From Sphingosinicella sp041621755 (GTDB lineage Bacteria; Pseudomonadota; Alphaproteobacteria; Sphingomonadales; Sphingomonadaceae), in NCBI GenBank assembly GCA_041621755.1, contig JBFKAE010000136.1:1-8189 (forward strand): a stretch of DNA of 8,189 nucleotides. The letters run 5' to 3'. Positions 1 through 6,553 of the stretch are shown here, in pieces. The translations under genes and the position numbers were made by a program. Positions within the stretch are counted from its first letter, which is position 1; each line of letters opens with the position of its first letter. Below the pieces are notes generated by a model. It made no database searches. It was not told the DNA's origin and was given only the letters and a program-made list of their open reading frames with translations.

Positions 1-289
1 CAAAGGCTTCGGCGGCATCCGCAATACCCCGCCATGCAGTATCAGGCGGAAACTCGACAATACGAAATATTGAGCCACCCGGAAGCGGTTCTAACCGCAC
101 AGGCCGGTCCACCACCTCGACGTTGCCTATATTCGATGCAGGCGAAGATCGGGTTTCCCAGATATCCGTCAGCGCCACACCCGGCATCGAGTCCATTTCC
201 TTCAGCTGCCCGTTGTGATCATCAAACAGAACCGTGGAGCGTCCATCCGCATCATGTCCGGTTATGACGCGCCGTATCTTCCAAACCAT
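1..289 (-). CDS. Cupin-domain protein, N-terminal part (cut by left window edge)
   Basis: The leftward reading frame is open from an ATG at 289-287 to the window edge, giving 96 residues without a stop. A strong ribosome binding site, AGGAGG (plus-strand 295-300), lies 5 bases before the ATG. The protein begins MVWKIRRVITGHDADGRS and continues with a 'PGVALTDIWET' stretch, 'VDRPVRLEPLPGGS' and 'FRIVEFPP'. I recognise this pattern from small bacterial cupin-domain proteins of about 170-190 residues, in which the metal-binding beta-barrel follows this N-terminal part; the barrel lies outside the window, so its His/Glu ligands cannot be checked. Such proteins often sit beside aromatic catabolic genes, but I know of no firm biochemical role. 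It is divergent from the Rieske oxygenase gene and shares its control region, so co-regulation is likely (inference). Confidence 0.75.
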   Translation of the reverse strand, partial: MVWKIRRVITGHDADGRSTVLFDDHNGQLKEMDSMPGVALTDIWETRSSPASNIGNVEVVDRPVRLEPLPGGSIFRIVEFPPDTAWRGIADAAEAF

Positions 290-314
290 ATTTCCCTCCT
301 TTTGGCTGGACCTT

Positions 315-343
315 GGGTTAGAAATTCAGATTGTTTATGTCAA
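315..343 (-). promoter_or_regulatory. Possible promoter for the cupin gene
   Basis: On the minus strand there is a perfect -35 consensus TTGACA (343-338). After a 17-base spacer comes TAACCC (320-315), a poor -10 hexamer. The distance to the cupin start at 289 would leave a short leader containing the AGGAGG site. The outer end of the -35 box touches the inverted repeat at 343-376, so a repressor bound there could block polymerase. The weak -10 keeps this tentative. Confidence 0.35.
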
Positions 344-376
344 CAATATTATTGAACAAATATTCAATAATATTGT
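343..376. promoter_or_regulatory. Perfect 14-bp inverted repeat, candidate TetR operator
   Basis: ACAATATTATTGAA (343-356) is followed by the 6-base spacer CAAATA and by its exact reverse complement TTCAATAATATTGT (363-376). Each arm also contains its own 11-bp odd palindrome: CAATA-T-TATTG at 344-354 and CAATA-A-TATTG at 365-375. Their centres are 21 bp apart, about two helical turns. The inner 18 bp (351-368, ATTGAA-N6-TTCAAT) has the size and symmetry of a typical TetR-family operator. The site lies between the divergent cupin and Rieske genes, and a TetR gene follows the Rieske gene. Known of the family: TetR repressors usually bind palindromes near their own operon and release on ligand binding. 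That this particular protein binds here is inference. Confidence 0.65.
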
Positions 377-515
377 ATTAGTGATATATTTTCTTGCAAA
401 TGAGCATCGAGGATGAAATGTTACTGCGGCGCTTGTGACACAATTTGCGTGGTAGCGGCTGCGAACAAAAAGGCATTGGATGCAAGGCCGGAGCGGCTTG
501 TAGTTTTAACACGGT

Positions 516-521
516 GGGAGG
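516..521 (+). promoter_or_regulatory. Ribosome binding site fixing the Rieske oxygenase start
   Basis: GGGAGG lies 7 bases before the ATG at 529. It selects this start over an in-frame TTG 84 bases upstream, which would add 28 residues unlike the family N-terminus. Confidence 0.85.
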
Positions 522-528
522 TAACTTT

Positions 529-1635
529 ATGGATTTTCTGAAGAATTCCTGGTACTGCGCTGGATGGTCAACTGATCTTCAGACCGACCCGATTGGCATC
601 ACGATACTCGGAGATGACATAGTCCTGTTTCGTCAGGAAAACGGCACTGCGGTAGCGCTGAGGGGCGTTTGCCCCCATCGATTCGCTCCCCTTTGGCGCG
701 GCAAAGTGACCGGCGATCGCATTCAATGCGCCTATCACGGCCTGGAGTTCGACGGGACCGGTCAGTGCGTACACAATCCGCACGGCCGGGGTATCATTGC
801 GCAAGGAGCGCATGTTCGCTCCTACCCACTAAACGAACGAAATGGTGCACTCTGGATATGGATGGGCGATCCAGCGCAGGTAGACGTCAGCAAGATACCT
901 GTATTTGACTTTGTCACCGATCGTACCAACTGGGCGGGCCTGACCGGACACCTGAAAATCGAATCCCATTACCAACTGGTCATCGACAATCTTCTGGATC
1001 TCACTCACGCCGCCTATATCCACGTCAATACCGTCGGCGTGAAAGCGGATGACTGGATCGGCGAAACACGGATGGAATATGATTTCCATGTCGACGGCGA
1101 GGTGATCAATTCTGACTACGTCTTTCGCAATAGCCCCCCTACTCCGCTTTTGGCACTTTTCACCGACATGGCCGTTGGAGACGTACATGTGCCAATGGCG
1201 CTCTACCCTGCTTCAAGTATGATCCTCGACCTTTCAATGTCACAAGTAGGACAACCAAAAAGCGAAGGTGTGCATATGCCAAGCGCGCACTTCATCGTGC
1301 CGGAGTCCGATAAGAGCTGCCACTATTTCTACGCCATCTCGCGCAGCATCAAACTGGACGACGACAGCATCACGGCAGCGATGGGCGATATCGTTCGCCG
1401 CGCATTCGTCGAAGAGGATGCACCTGTTATTCGCGACTGCCAAAAGGCGATGGGTGATGACGAGTTTTTTTCGCTGAAACCCCTGATCCTTGAAACCGAT
1501 GTCGCTGCTGTTCAGGCACGGCGCATGCTCGCAAAAATGATCCGTCAGGAGCAGAGTGCAACATCAACATCTAAATCCGCTGCAAAGGCTGATCTGCAAT
1601 CGGAAGACCTGGCAAGCAGCGAGAGAGTATCTTAA
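529..1635 (+). CDS. Rieske [2Fe-2S] non-heme iron oxygenase, VanA/dicamba monooxygenase type
   Basis: A 368-residue oxygenase component that would use O2 and electrons from a separate reductase/ferredoxin to hydroxylate or O-demethylate an aromatic or cyclic acid in the cytoplasm. The Rieske cluster motif is C48-P-H50, 16 residues, then C67-A-Y-H70. The mononuclear iron site is seen as N154, D157, H160 and H165 (DNLLDLTHAAYIH), with D297 in 'FVEEDAPV' the likely third ligand. N154, D157, H160 and H165 have the same numbering as I recall for dicamba monooxygenase, and the 'CPHRFAPL' and 'YHGLEFDG.GQCVHNPHG' stretches also match it. The start begins MDFLKNSWYCAGW, the usual family opening, after GGGAGG. 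The last about 28 residues are a Ser/Ala/Lys-rich tail beyond the family core. No reductase or ferredoxin gene is in the window. The substrate is unknown; vanillate- or methoxybenzoate-type demethylation is one possibility. The TetR gene follows after 40 bp. Confidence 0.95.
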   Translation: MDFLKNSWYCAGWSTDLQTDPIGITILGDDIVLFRQENGTAVALRGVCPHRFAPLWRGKVTGDRIQCAYHGLEFDGTGQCVHNPHGRGIIAQGAHVRSYPLNERNGALWIWMGDPAQVDVSKIPVFDFVTDRTNWAGLTGHLKIESHYQLVIDNLLDLTHAAYIHVNTVGVKADDWIGETRMEYDFHVDGEVINSDYVFRNSPPTPLLALFTDMAVGDVHVPMALYPASSMILDLSMSQVGQPKSEGVHMPSAHFIVPESDKSCHYFYAISRSIKLDDDSITAAMGDIVRRAFVEEDAPVIRDCQKAMGDDEFFSLKPLILETDVAAVQARRMLAKMIRQEQSATSTSKSAAKADLQSEDLASSERVS

Positions 1636-1675
1636 TGTTTAGTTTAAGTATTATTGATTTAAGAGGGAACAACTG

Positions 1676-2359
1676 ATGGCCACCAAATCGTCTGAGAAAC
1701 AGACTCAACGAGATGAGGGAAGCAGTCGAGAACGGATTCTCGCAGCAGCAGAAGAGCTGTTTGCCGAGACCAGTTTCGATGGGACCTCCGTGCGCCAGAT
1801 CGCCCTTAAGGCCGGGGTACCAGTTGGTTTGATAAATTATCATTTTGACGGAAAGCTTGGCGTTTATCGGGCAATCTTCGAGTTGCGTACACCAGCAGTT
1901 GTTGAAATGCGCAGGGCCGGCCTCGCACTCGCAGCACTAGAGGACAATAAGGAACGCAAGCTAGAGATGACGTTAAAGGCAGTTCTCGTGCCTATGCTTA
2001 ACCTGCGCACGAGCGAAGGCAGCAATCACTTCGGCAGTCTGTTGGCACGCGAAACCAATGATGCCCGTTCACATGAGCGAGGCATAGTGCAGGAAATGCT
2101 CGATCCCATCGCGCTGGAAGTTGTCGCTCAGCTCAGAGCATTGATGCCAAAACGTTCCAAAGCCGAAGTTCATTGGGCCTATCAAATGGTAATCGGTGTC
2201 ATGGCGTTCATCATGTCTGACTCTGGTCGCATCAGCAGGCTGAGCGACGGAGAAGCTGACCCCGCCAAAGTAGATGCAACCCTGCGTGCACTGTTGCCAC
2301 TCCTGCTTCACGGCATAAACGGCCGAGAGGCAGCTCTGAGCGCGACCAATAAAGACTAA
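1676..2359 (+). CDS. TetR/AcrR-family transcriptional regulator
   Basis: A 227-residue protein with an N-terminal TetR DNA-binding domain at about residues 17-65: 'RERILAAAEELFAE' forms the first helix, and the helix-turn-helix runs over residues 37-57 (TSVRQIALKAGVPVGLINYHF region), with the hallmark 'YHF' followed by G-K-L. The remainder is a divergent all-helical ligand-binding and dimerisation domain whose ligand cannot be predicted. The start is an ATG preceded by GAGGG (1663-1667) at 8 bases. Position between catabolic genes, 40 bp after the Rieske stop, suggests it is transcribed with that gene and represses the cluster until the substrate or a CoA or acid intermediate binds. The nested palindrome at 343-376 is the obvious operator candidate. 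A nine-base piece of it, TATTATTGA, recurs at 1649-1657 just before this gene. Confidence 0.93.
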   Translation: MATKSSEKQTQRDEGSSRERILAAAEELFAETSFDGTSVRQIALKAGVPVGLINYHFDGKLGVYRAIFELRTPAVVEMRRAGLALAALEDNKERKLEMTLKAVLVPMLNLRTSEGSNHFGSLLARETNDARSHERGIVQEMLDPIALEVVAQLRALMPKRSKAEVHWAYQMVIGVMAFIMSDSGRISRLSDGEADPAKVDATLRALLPLLLHGINGREAALSATNKD

Positions 2360-2385
2360 ACTCGTATTTTACATGAACGAAATCA

Positions 2386-2406
2386 GGCATCTGCATTGGG
2401 GATGCC
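2386..2406 (+). repeat. 6-bp inverted repeat between TetR and FAH genes
   Basis: GGCATC and GATGCC flank a 9-base loop (TGCATTGGG) in the 92-bp gap between the TetR stop and the FAH-family start. No T-run follows, so it does not look like an intrinsic terminator. It could be an RNA hairpin moderating read-through, or chance. The rest of the gap holds only a weak Shine-Dalgarno-like AAGG (2438-2441). Confidence 0.3.
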
Positions 2407-2451
2407 CTAACTCACATATGCGGTTTTATATCAAGTTAAGGCAGAAACACC

Positions 2452-3348
2452 ATGAAACTCGTCACATTTGATGCTGGTCGCGGTCCTCGACTTGGAGCCC
2501 TCACTGAAACTGGGGCCCTTGATCTTGCAGTGGCAGCCACAAGACAAAAACAAACCCTTCCCATCTCGATGCAAGCCTTCATAGAGCTTGGTCCAAAAGC
2601 GTGGGATCTTGCGCGAGAACTGATCAAAACCCATCACAGAGATGATGTATTTCCAAGCGAAAACATCCAGCTCCTTGCTCCAATTCCTCACCCTGTTCGG
2701 TTCCGGGATGCATGTCTCTTTCTCGAACACATGGAAAAAGCCCTCGGTAAATTGGACAGGCCGTTCGACCCTGAATTCAAACGTCAGGTTATTTACTATA
2801 ACGCTGATAACGTACATGTTTCTGGCACCGGAGCCGAAATCGTCTGGCCGCGAGATTCCTCATGGATTGACTATGAGCTTGAGTGGGCATGCGTGGTCGG
2901 CACGCCAGGAGTCGACATTGCTTTGGAAAATGCGTCCGATCATATTTTCGGCTTTACCATTTTGAATGACTGGTCAGCACGTGATCTCCAGTTTCCTTTT
3001 ATGGGATGCGGTCTGGGACCAGCTGCGGGCAAGGATTTTGCTAATAGCTTTGGCCCTTGCATTGTCACCCCAGACGAATTTGACGATCCCTATTCGTTAC
3101 AAATGTCGGCAAGGATAAACGGTGAACAATGGTCGAATGGCACAACCAGCAGCATGTACTGGCGCTTCGAGGACGCCATTTCTCAGCTCAGTAAGGGGCG
3201 ACCATTAATTGCCGGCGAGATCTTCGGTTCAGGGACCGTTCTGGACGGATGTGGGTTCGAACTTGAACGCCAGCTATCGTTCGGCGACGTCGTGGAACTC
3301 CAAGTTGAGGGAATAGGAATCCTTAAAAATCGCATTGCTCATCCATGA
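2452..3348 (+). CDS. Fumarylacetoacetate hydrolase (FAH) family protein
   Basis: A 298-residue protein of the FAH superfamily, whose members hydrolyse, hydrate or decarboxylate beta-diketo or 2-oxo acids in aromatic ring-cleavage pathways with a divalent metal. The opening MKLVTFDAGRGPRLGAL with a following 'LDLA' is the usual N-terminal domain. The catalytic core shows the metal ligands E142 and E144 in 'DYELEW', D173 in 'NDWSARDLQ', and K194 in 'GKDFANSFGP', corresponding by motif to the Glu, Glu, Asp and Lys of mammalian FAH. 'FGSGTV' and the C-terminal 'FGDVVELQVEGIGIL.N' complete the fold. Most relatives read GPAKGKDF; here it is GPAAGKDF, so the first lysine is lost but the second kept. 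The ribosome site is weak (AAGG 10 bases upstream). It follows TetR by 92 bp. Likely substrate: an oxo-acid downstream of the Rieske step (inference). The exact reaction is not predictable. Confidence 0.92.
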   Translation: MKLVTFDAGRGPRLGALTETGALDLAVAATRQKQTLPISMQAFIELGPKAWDLARELIKTHHRDDVFPSENIQLLAPIPHPVRFRDACLFLEHMEKALGKLDRPFDPEFKRQVIYYNADNVHVSGTGAEIVWPRDSSWIDYELEWACVVGTPGVDIALENASDHIFGFTILNDWSARDLQFPFMGCGLGPAAGKDFANSFGPCIVTPDEFDDPYSLQMSARINGEQWSNGTTSSMYWRFEDAISQLSKGRPLIAGEIFGSGTVLDGCGFELERQLSFGDVVELQVEGIGILKNRIAHP

Positions 3349-3395
3349 AGGGAGCCTCACGAAACGACGTGCACAAAGGCGACATGCATTAAGCC

Positions 3396-3420
3396 CGAAG
3401 CGTTCTCAGGACCCGCTTCG
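3396..3420 (+). repeat. 7-bp perfect hairpin between FAH and acyl-CoA synthetase genes
   Basis: CGAAGCG (3396-3402) and its reverse complement CGCTTCG (3414-3420) enclose an 11-base loop in the 106-bp gap. No T-run follows, so it is not a standard terminator. It lies 22 bases before the ribosome binding site of the next gene and might stabilise or segment the mRNA. Confidence 0.4.
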
Positions 3421-3442
3421 TTACACAAGCGACAGCGCAATT

Positions 3443-3448
3443 GGGGAG
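3443..3448 (+). promoter_or_regulatory. Ribosome binding site fixing the acyl-CoA synthetase start
   Basis: GGGGAG lies 6 bases before the ATG at 3455. It favours this start over an in-frame TTG at 3335, which would overlap the FAH gene and add 40 basic residues unlike the family. Confidence 0.8.
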
Positions 3449-3454
3449 AATGCA

Positions 3455-5113
3455 ATGGCTGCAAATAACAATAAATCAGCTGAAGGTTCACGGCAGAGTA
3501 ATTATGCCTCCTCCGTAGAAAATTTTGATTTGGCAGCGATCTTGGAGAGTCTTGAATGGGGCGCGCAAGACCCCTTGAATGCAGCTGTAATCTGCTGCGA
3601 TCGTCATGCCATCGACGCAGATCGGATCGCTCTTCGGTTGCGTAGAGTAAATGGAGAGTGCAGCGAGTGGACCTTTGCCGAGCTTAAAACTCATTCTGAA
3701 AGGCTTGCACAACTTCTGGCGTCTCTCGGCGTTGGCAAAGGAGACTGTGTTGCTGGTCTTCTCCCCAGAACTGCAGATCTTCTTGTTACCATCCTCGCAG
3801 TGTGGCGACTTGGGGCTATGTACCAGCCGCTGTTTACAGCCTTTGGTCCAAAAGCAATCGAATATCGCTTACAGGAAGCCAGTACGAAGGTCGTTGTTAC
3901 AGACCCTGCCAACCGTAGCAAGATTGGCAAAGGGGTAGATATCCCGATCGTGAACACCGCACCAAGCGGTAGTGATTACGACTTCCAAAAAGAAACTTCG
4001 ACGGACTGTCCAAAGATCGATCCTGTTCCTTGCAACCTCGATGATCCGTTTCTAATTATGTTCACCTCGGGCACCACTGGCTCCCCTAAGCCACTGCTTG
4101 TACCCTTACGTGCGATTGCCGCATTCATGCGTTACATGATTGATGGCATAGGGCTAACCAGCGAAGATCGGTTCTGGAACCTTGCTGATCCCGGCTGGGC
4201 CTATGGACTCTATTATGCCGTCATTGGACCGTTAGCACTGGGTTTCACGACCACCTTTTATGATGGACCCTTCTCCGCTGAGAGTACGTACGAAACGATC
4301 AAGGCATTCGATATTACAAGTCTTGCAGGGTCGCCTAGCGCCTTCAGGATCATGATGGGAGCAGGCGGCGACGCCGCCGCAGATGTTCGAGGCAAGATTC
4401 GCGCCATCAGCAGTGCGGGGGAGCCGTTAAGTCCAGAAATCATGCGCTGGTTCGACGAGTATCTCGATGCGCCAATTCTGGATCATTATGGCCAGACCGA
4501 ACTTGGCATAGTGCTCTGCAATCACCACGGACTATCGCACCCACTTCGAATTGGCTCAGCCGGTTTTGCCTCTCCTGGCTATCACGCAGTGATCCTTTCT
4601 GAAGGGTTGAAGGAAGTTGGACCAGGCGAGCCAGGTATCCTGGCGCTGGATCGATCGAGGTCTCCGCTGATGTGGTTTCGCGGTTATCTCGGACTTGAGG
4701 CGTCAGCCTTCGTCGATCAATGGTACTTAACTGGAGACACGTGCGAACTGAATGATGATGGGAGTATCTCCTTCGTCGGGCGTTCAGATGATGTCATTAC
4801 GACATCTGGTTATCGGGTGGGGCCATTTGATGTCGAGAGCGCATTGCTGGAGCATGATGCAGTACTTGAATCTGCAGTGGTTGGTAAGCCAGACCCAAAT
4901 CGCACCGAGATAATCAAGGCATTTGTTGTACTCAATAAGGGTTTTGAACCAGTTCCCGCTCTTGCCAAAGCTTTACAACTTCATGTGAAGGCGCGCCTCT
5001 CGGCGCATGCTTATCCGCGCGAAATCGAATTCATCGCGTCGCTGCCAAAGACGCCTAGTGGCAAAGTGCAACGCTTCATTCTGAGAAATCGTGAGATTGC
5101 AAAGACACCATAG
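3455..5113 (+). CDS. AMP-forming acyl-CoA synthetase (ANL superfamily, acetyl/medium-chain type)
   Basis: A 552-residue adenylate-forming ligase that would activate a carboxylic acid with ATP and then transfer it to CoA. The motifs appear in order: the phosphate-binding loop TSGTTGSPK (204-212), 'DPGWAYGLYY' (245-254) typical of the acetyl/medium-chain branch, 'YGQTE' (345-349), 'YLTGD' (424-428), hinge 'GRSDDVITTSGYRVGP' (442-457) and 'PKTPSGKVQR' (531-540) with catalytic K537. Length is normal. Acetyl-CoA synthetases carry WWQTE where this has HYGQTE; the glycine in place of the tryptophan that closes the acetate pocket suggests a larger acyl or aryl substrate. The start is chosen on GGGGAG at 6 bases. 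It lies 106 bp after the FAH gene and is the last gene of the rightward set. It may activate the pathway substrate or a ring-cleavage product; which of these is unknown. Confidence 0.95.
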   Translation: MAANNNKSAEGSRQSNYASSVENFDLAAILESLEWGAQDPLNAAVICCDRHAIDADRIALRLRRVNGECSEWTFAELKTHSERLAQLLASLGVGKGDCVAGLLPRTADLLVTILAVWRLGAMYQPLFTAFGPKAIEYRLQEASTKVVVTDPANRSKIGKGVDIPIVNTAPSGSDYDFQKETSTDCPKIDPVPCNLDDPFLIMFTSGTTGSPKPLLVPLRAIAAFMRYMIDGIGLTSEDRFWNLADPGWAYGLYYAVIGPLALGFTTTFYDGPFSAESTYETIKAFDITSLAGSPSAFRIMMGAGGDAAADVRGKIRAISSAGEPLSPEIMRWFDEYLDAPILDHYGQTELGIVLCNHHGLSHPLRIGSAGFASPGYHAVILSEGLKEVGPGEPGILALDRSRSPLMWFRGYLGLEASAFVDQWYLTGDTCELNDDGSISFVGRSDDVITTSGYRVGPFDVESALLEHDAVLESAVVGKPDPNRTEIIKAFVVLNKGFEPVPALAKALQLHVKARLSAHAYPREIEFIASLPKTPSGKVQRFILRNREIAKTP

Positions 5114-5117
5114 CGCT

Positions 5118-5146
5118 TCTGAACCCCTTCCAGGGAGAGCTTCAGA
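5118..5146. terminator. Weak hairpin in the convergent gap, possible bidirectional terminator
   Basis: TCTGAA (5118-5123) and TTCAGA (5141-5146) are complementary. Inside them CCC and GGG (5133-5135) can pair around TTCCA, leaving an unpaired AGAGC. The 72-bp gap lies between two convergent genes, where a terminator is expected. No T-run flanks it on either strand, so support is mostly positional. Confidence 0.25.
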
Positions 5147-5185
5147 GACGAATATCAACCCGGACCACTCAGTTGAGGCTTGCCA

Positions 5186-6553
5186 TCACAGCAGCGCGCC
5201 TACACGGCTCACACTTGGGATGCCCCAGAACCGCGCGACAAGCGCATTTGCTGTATTGAGATGACCTCCGAATTGCGCAAGTGCGACGGCCTTTTGTGTA
5301 ATTTCCTCACGGCTCAAGCTATTGCCGGGATCCCCTTTGGGTTCATCCACGCGCCCATCGAACTGACTACCATCCCGTGTCGTCACCACGACTTTGCCGA
5401 TCCATCTGCGCGGATAGGCGGCGTCCACCTCAGGATCGCATACCATGGTTACGCGCTCACGAAAGGATGCCACATCAGTGCGTGACAGCACATCCTCGAA
5501 TGTTGCGAGATCGGCGGTTCCGCCATTGGCAATTAGGCCGAGGACGCCGCCCATGGAGAATTTGGCCTGATGGACCGTTTCGGGCACCTCTACCAGACCC
5601 AGCACATCGATCGCGCCCTGATGTACCAGCGCCCGCACCGATACGATGTCTTCAGCGCATATGTCATTGTCCCGCATAACCTTCAGCAGCGCATCCGCGC
5701 TGGGGTGTGTGTGGCGGCACGATGCATGATATTTGAACGAGGTTTCCGACGTAGCCCAACGCGATCCCAGGCCATCGACAAGACGCGCAGGGTCGGCATC
5801 GCTCGATGTTCCGGCTGCAAGGCCCTGCTTCCCCTCCAATATGGCTTTCGCGCCGGTGAAGCCGTCCTTCGCCAGATAGGCTGAGGCAAGGCCCGCCGCG
5901 GCCGCGTGTGCTGTGTGCAATTGCTTGGAATCCGCAGCATCGCGCAAAAATTCCCACAGACCGGCAGATTGCGTTCCTGCCGAACCAAGTGCGTTCGTGA
6001 TCTGGTCTGCGTCCAGTTCCAGCAATCGCCCGACCGCAGCAGCGGCAGCCAGCGTCCCCACAGTGCCGGTCGTGTGGAAAATGCGGTAATGCGATCTGCC
6101 AAGAAACTCCCCGATCCGAATGCCGACTTCATAACCAGCGATGGCCGCAACCAGCAGCGCCTCGCCAGACGCACCAATCGCCTGCGCCACCGCCAGTGCC
6201 GGGGGGAAAACCACTGCAGCCGGGTGAAACACTGAACCATTGTGCACATCGTCCTGCTCTGCGACATGGCTGGCTGCAGCATTGACCATGGCTGCAAAAT
6301 AGGGGCTCGTCCGTCGCCCCGAGATCAGCACTTCCGATGGCCCGTCCCCCGGACCCATCAATTCTGCAAAGCGGTCGATCGACTGCACAGCGCGTGAAGG
6401 GCTACCCGCCAGCGCCGAGCCTGCCCAGTCCACGAACAGCTCCTCTGCCCGCGCAAACACAGCATCAGGTATCCGCTCACGCCTCAGCCCTACTGCAAAT
6501 GCCGCAAGTTCACGTGTCGAACCAGCTGGAATCACATGTTCAGTTGACGCCAT
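5186..6553 (-). CDS. MmgE/PrpD family protein (2-methylcitrate dehydratase / cis-aconitate decarboxylase relatives)
   Basis: A 455-residue protein, the usual length for MmgE/PrpD. Family members act cofactor-free on tricarboxylic or related acids: 2-methylcitrate dehydratase, cis-aconitate decarboxylase, iminodisuccinate epimerase. Visible hallmarks are an N-terminal helical domain with 'DWAGSALAG' (42-50), the acidic-His region 'EQDDVHNGSVFHPAA' (99-113) with D101, D102 and H110, 'HTTGTVGTLAAAAAVGRLL' (160-178), 'KQLHTAHAAAAG' (210-221), and 'KYHASCRHTHPSADALL' (274-290) opening the second domain. The start is an ATG with GAGGAA 7 bases upstream; it overlaps the end of the CoA-transferase gene by 14 bp, so translation is probably coupled. 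It is the last gene of the leftward operon. Family membership is secure; the reaction is not. Alongside a CoA-transferase and an acyl-CoA dehydrogenase, a role in dehydrating or isomerising a branched diacid is plausible. Confidence 0.93.
   Translation of the reverse strand: MASTEHVIPAGSTRELAAFAVGLRRERIPDAVFARAEELFVDWAGSALAGSPSRAVQSIDRFAELMGPGDGPSEVLISGRRTSPYFAAMVNAAASHVAEQDDVHNGSVFHPAAVVFPPALAVAQAIGASGEALLVAAIAGYEVGIRIGEFLGRSHYRIFHTTGTVGTLAAAAAVGRLLELDADQITNALGSAGTQSAGLWEFLRDAADSKQLHTAHAAAAGLASAYLAKDGFTGAKAILEGKQGLAAGTSSDADPARLVDGLGSRWATSETSFKYHASCRHTHPSADALLKVMRDNDICAEDIVSVRALVHQGAIDVLGLVEVPETVHQAKFSMGGVLGLIANGGTADLATFEDVLSRTDVASFRERVTMVCDPEVDAAYPRRWIGKVVVTTRDGSQFDGRVDEPKGDPGNSLSREEITQKAVALAQFGGHLNTANALVARFWGIPSVSRVGALL

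Noticed and set aside
331..390. AT-rich palindromic region as a replication origin or transposon end
   Set aside because: There are no iterons, DnaA boxes, replication gene, transposase or second copy of the repeat in the window. An operator between divergent genes explains it better.
34..416. Two small rightward frames (34-267 and 234-416)
   Set aside because: The first lies antisense to the cupin gene. The second runs through the AT-rich control region and has no ribosome site or domain.
445..528. In-frame TTG start extending the Rieske protein by 28 residues
   Set aside because: The extension is Cys/Gly-rich and unlike the family. The ATG at 529 has a strong GGGAGG at 7 bases and gives the usual MDFLKNSWY opening.
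3335..3454. TTG start extending the acyl-CoA synthetase by 40 residues and overlapping the FAH gene
   Set aside because: The added residues are highly basic and unlike ligase N-termini, and the ATG at 3455 has a better ribosome site.
5683..6297. 204-residue leftward reading frame inside the MmgE/PrpD gene
   Set aside because: It is a shadow of the MmgE/PrpD frame in GC-rich DNA; its translation is Arg/Trp/Leu-rich with no recognisable domain.
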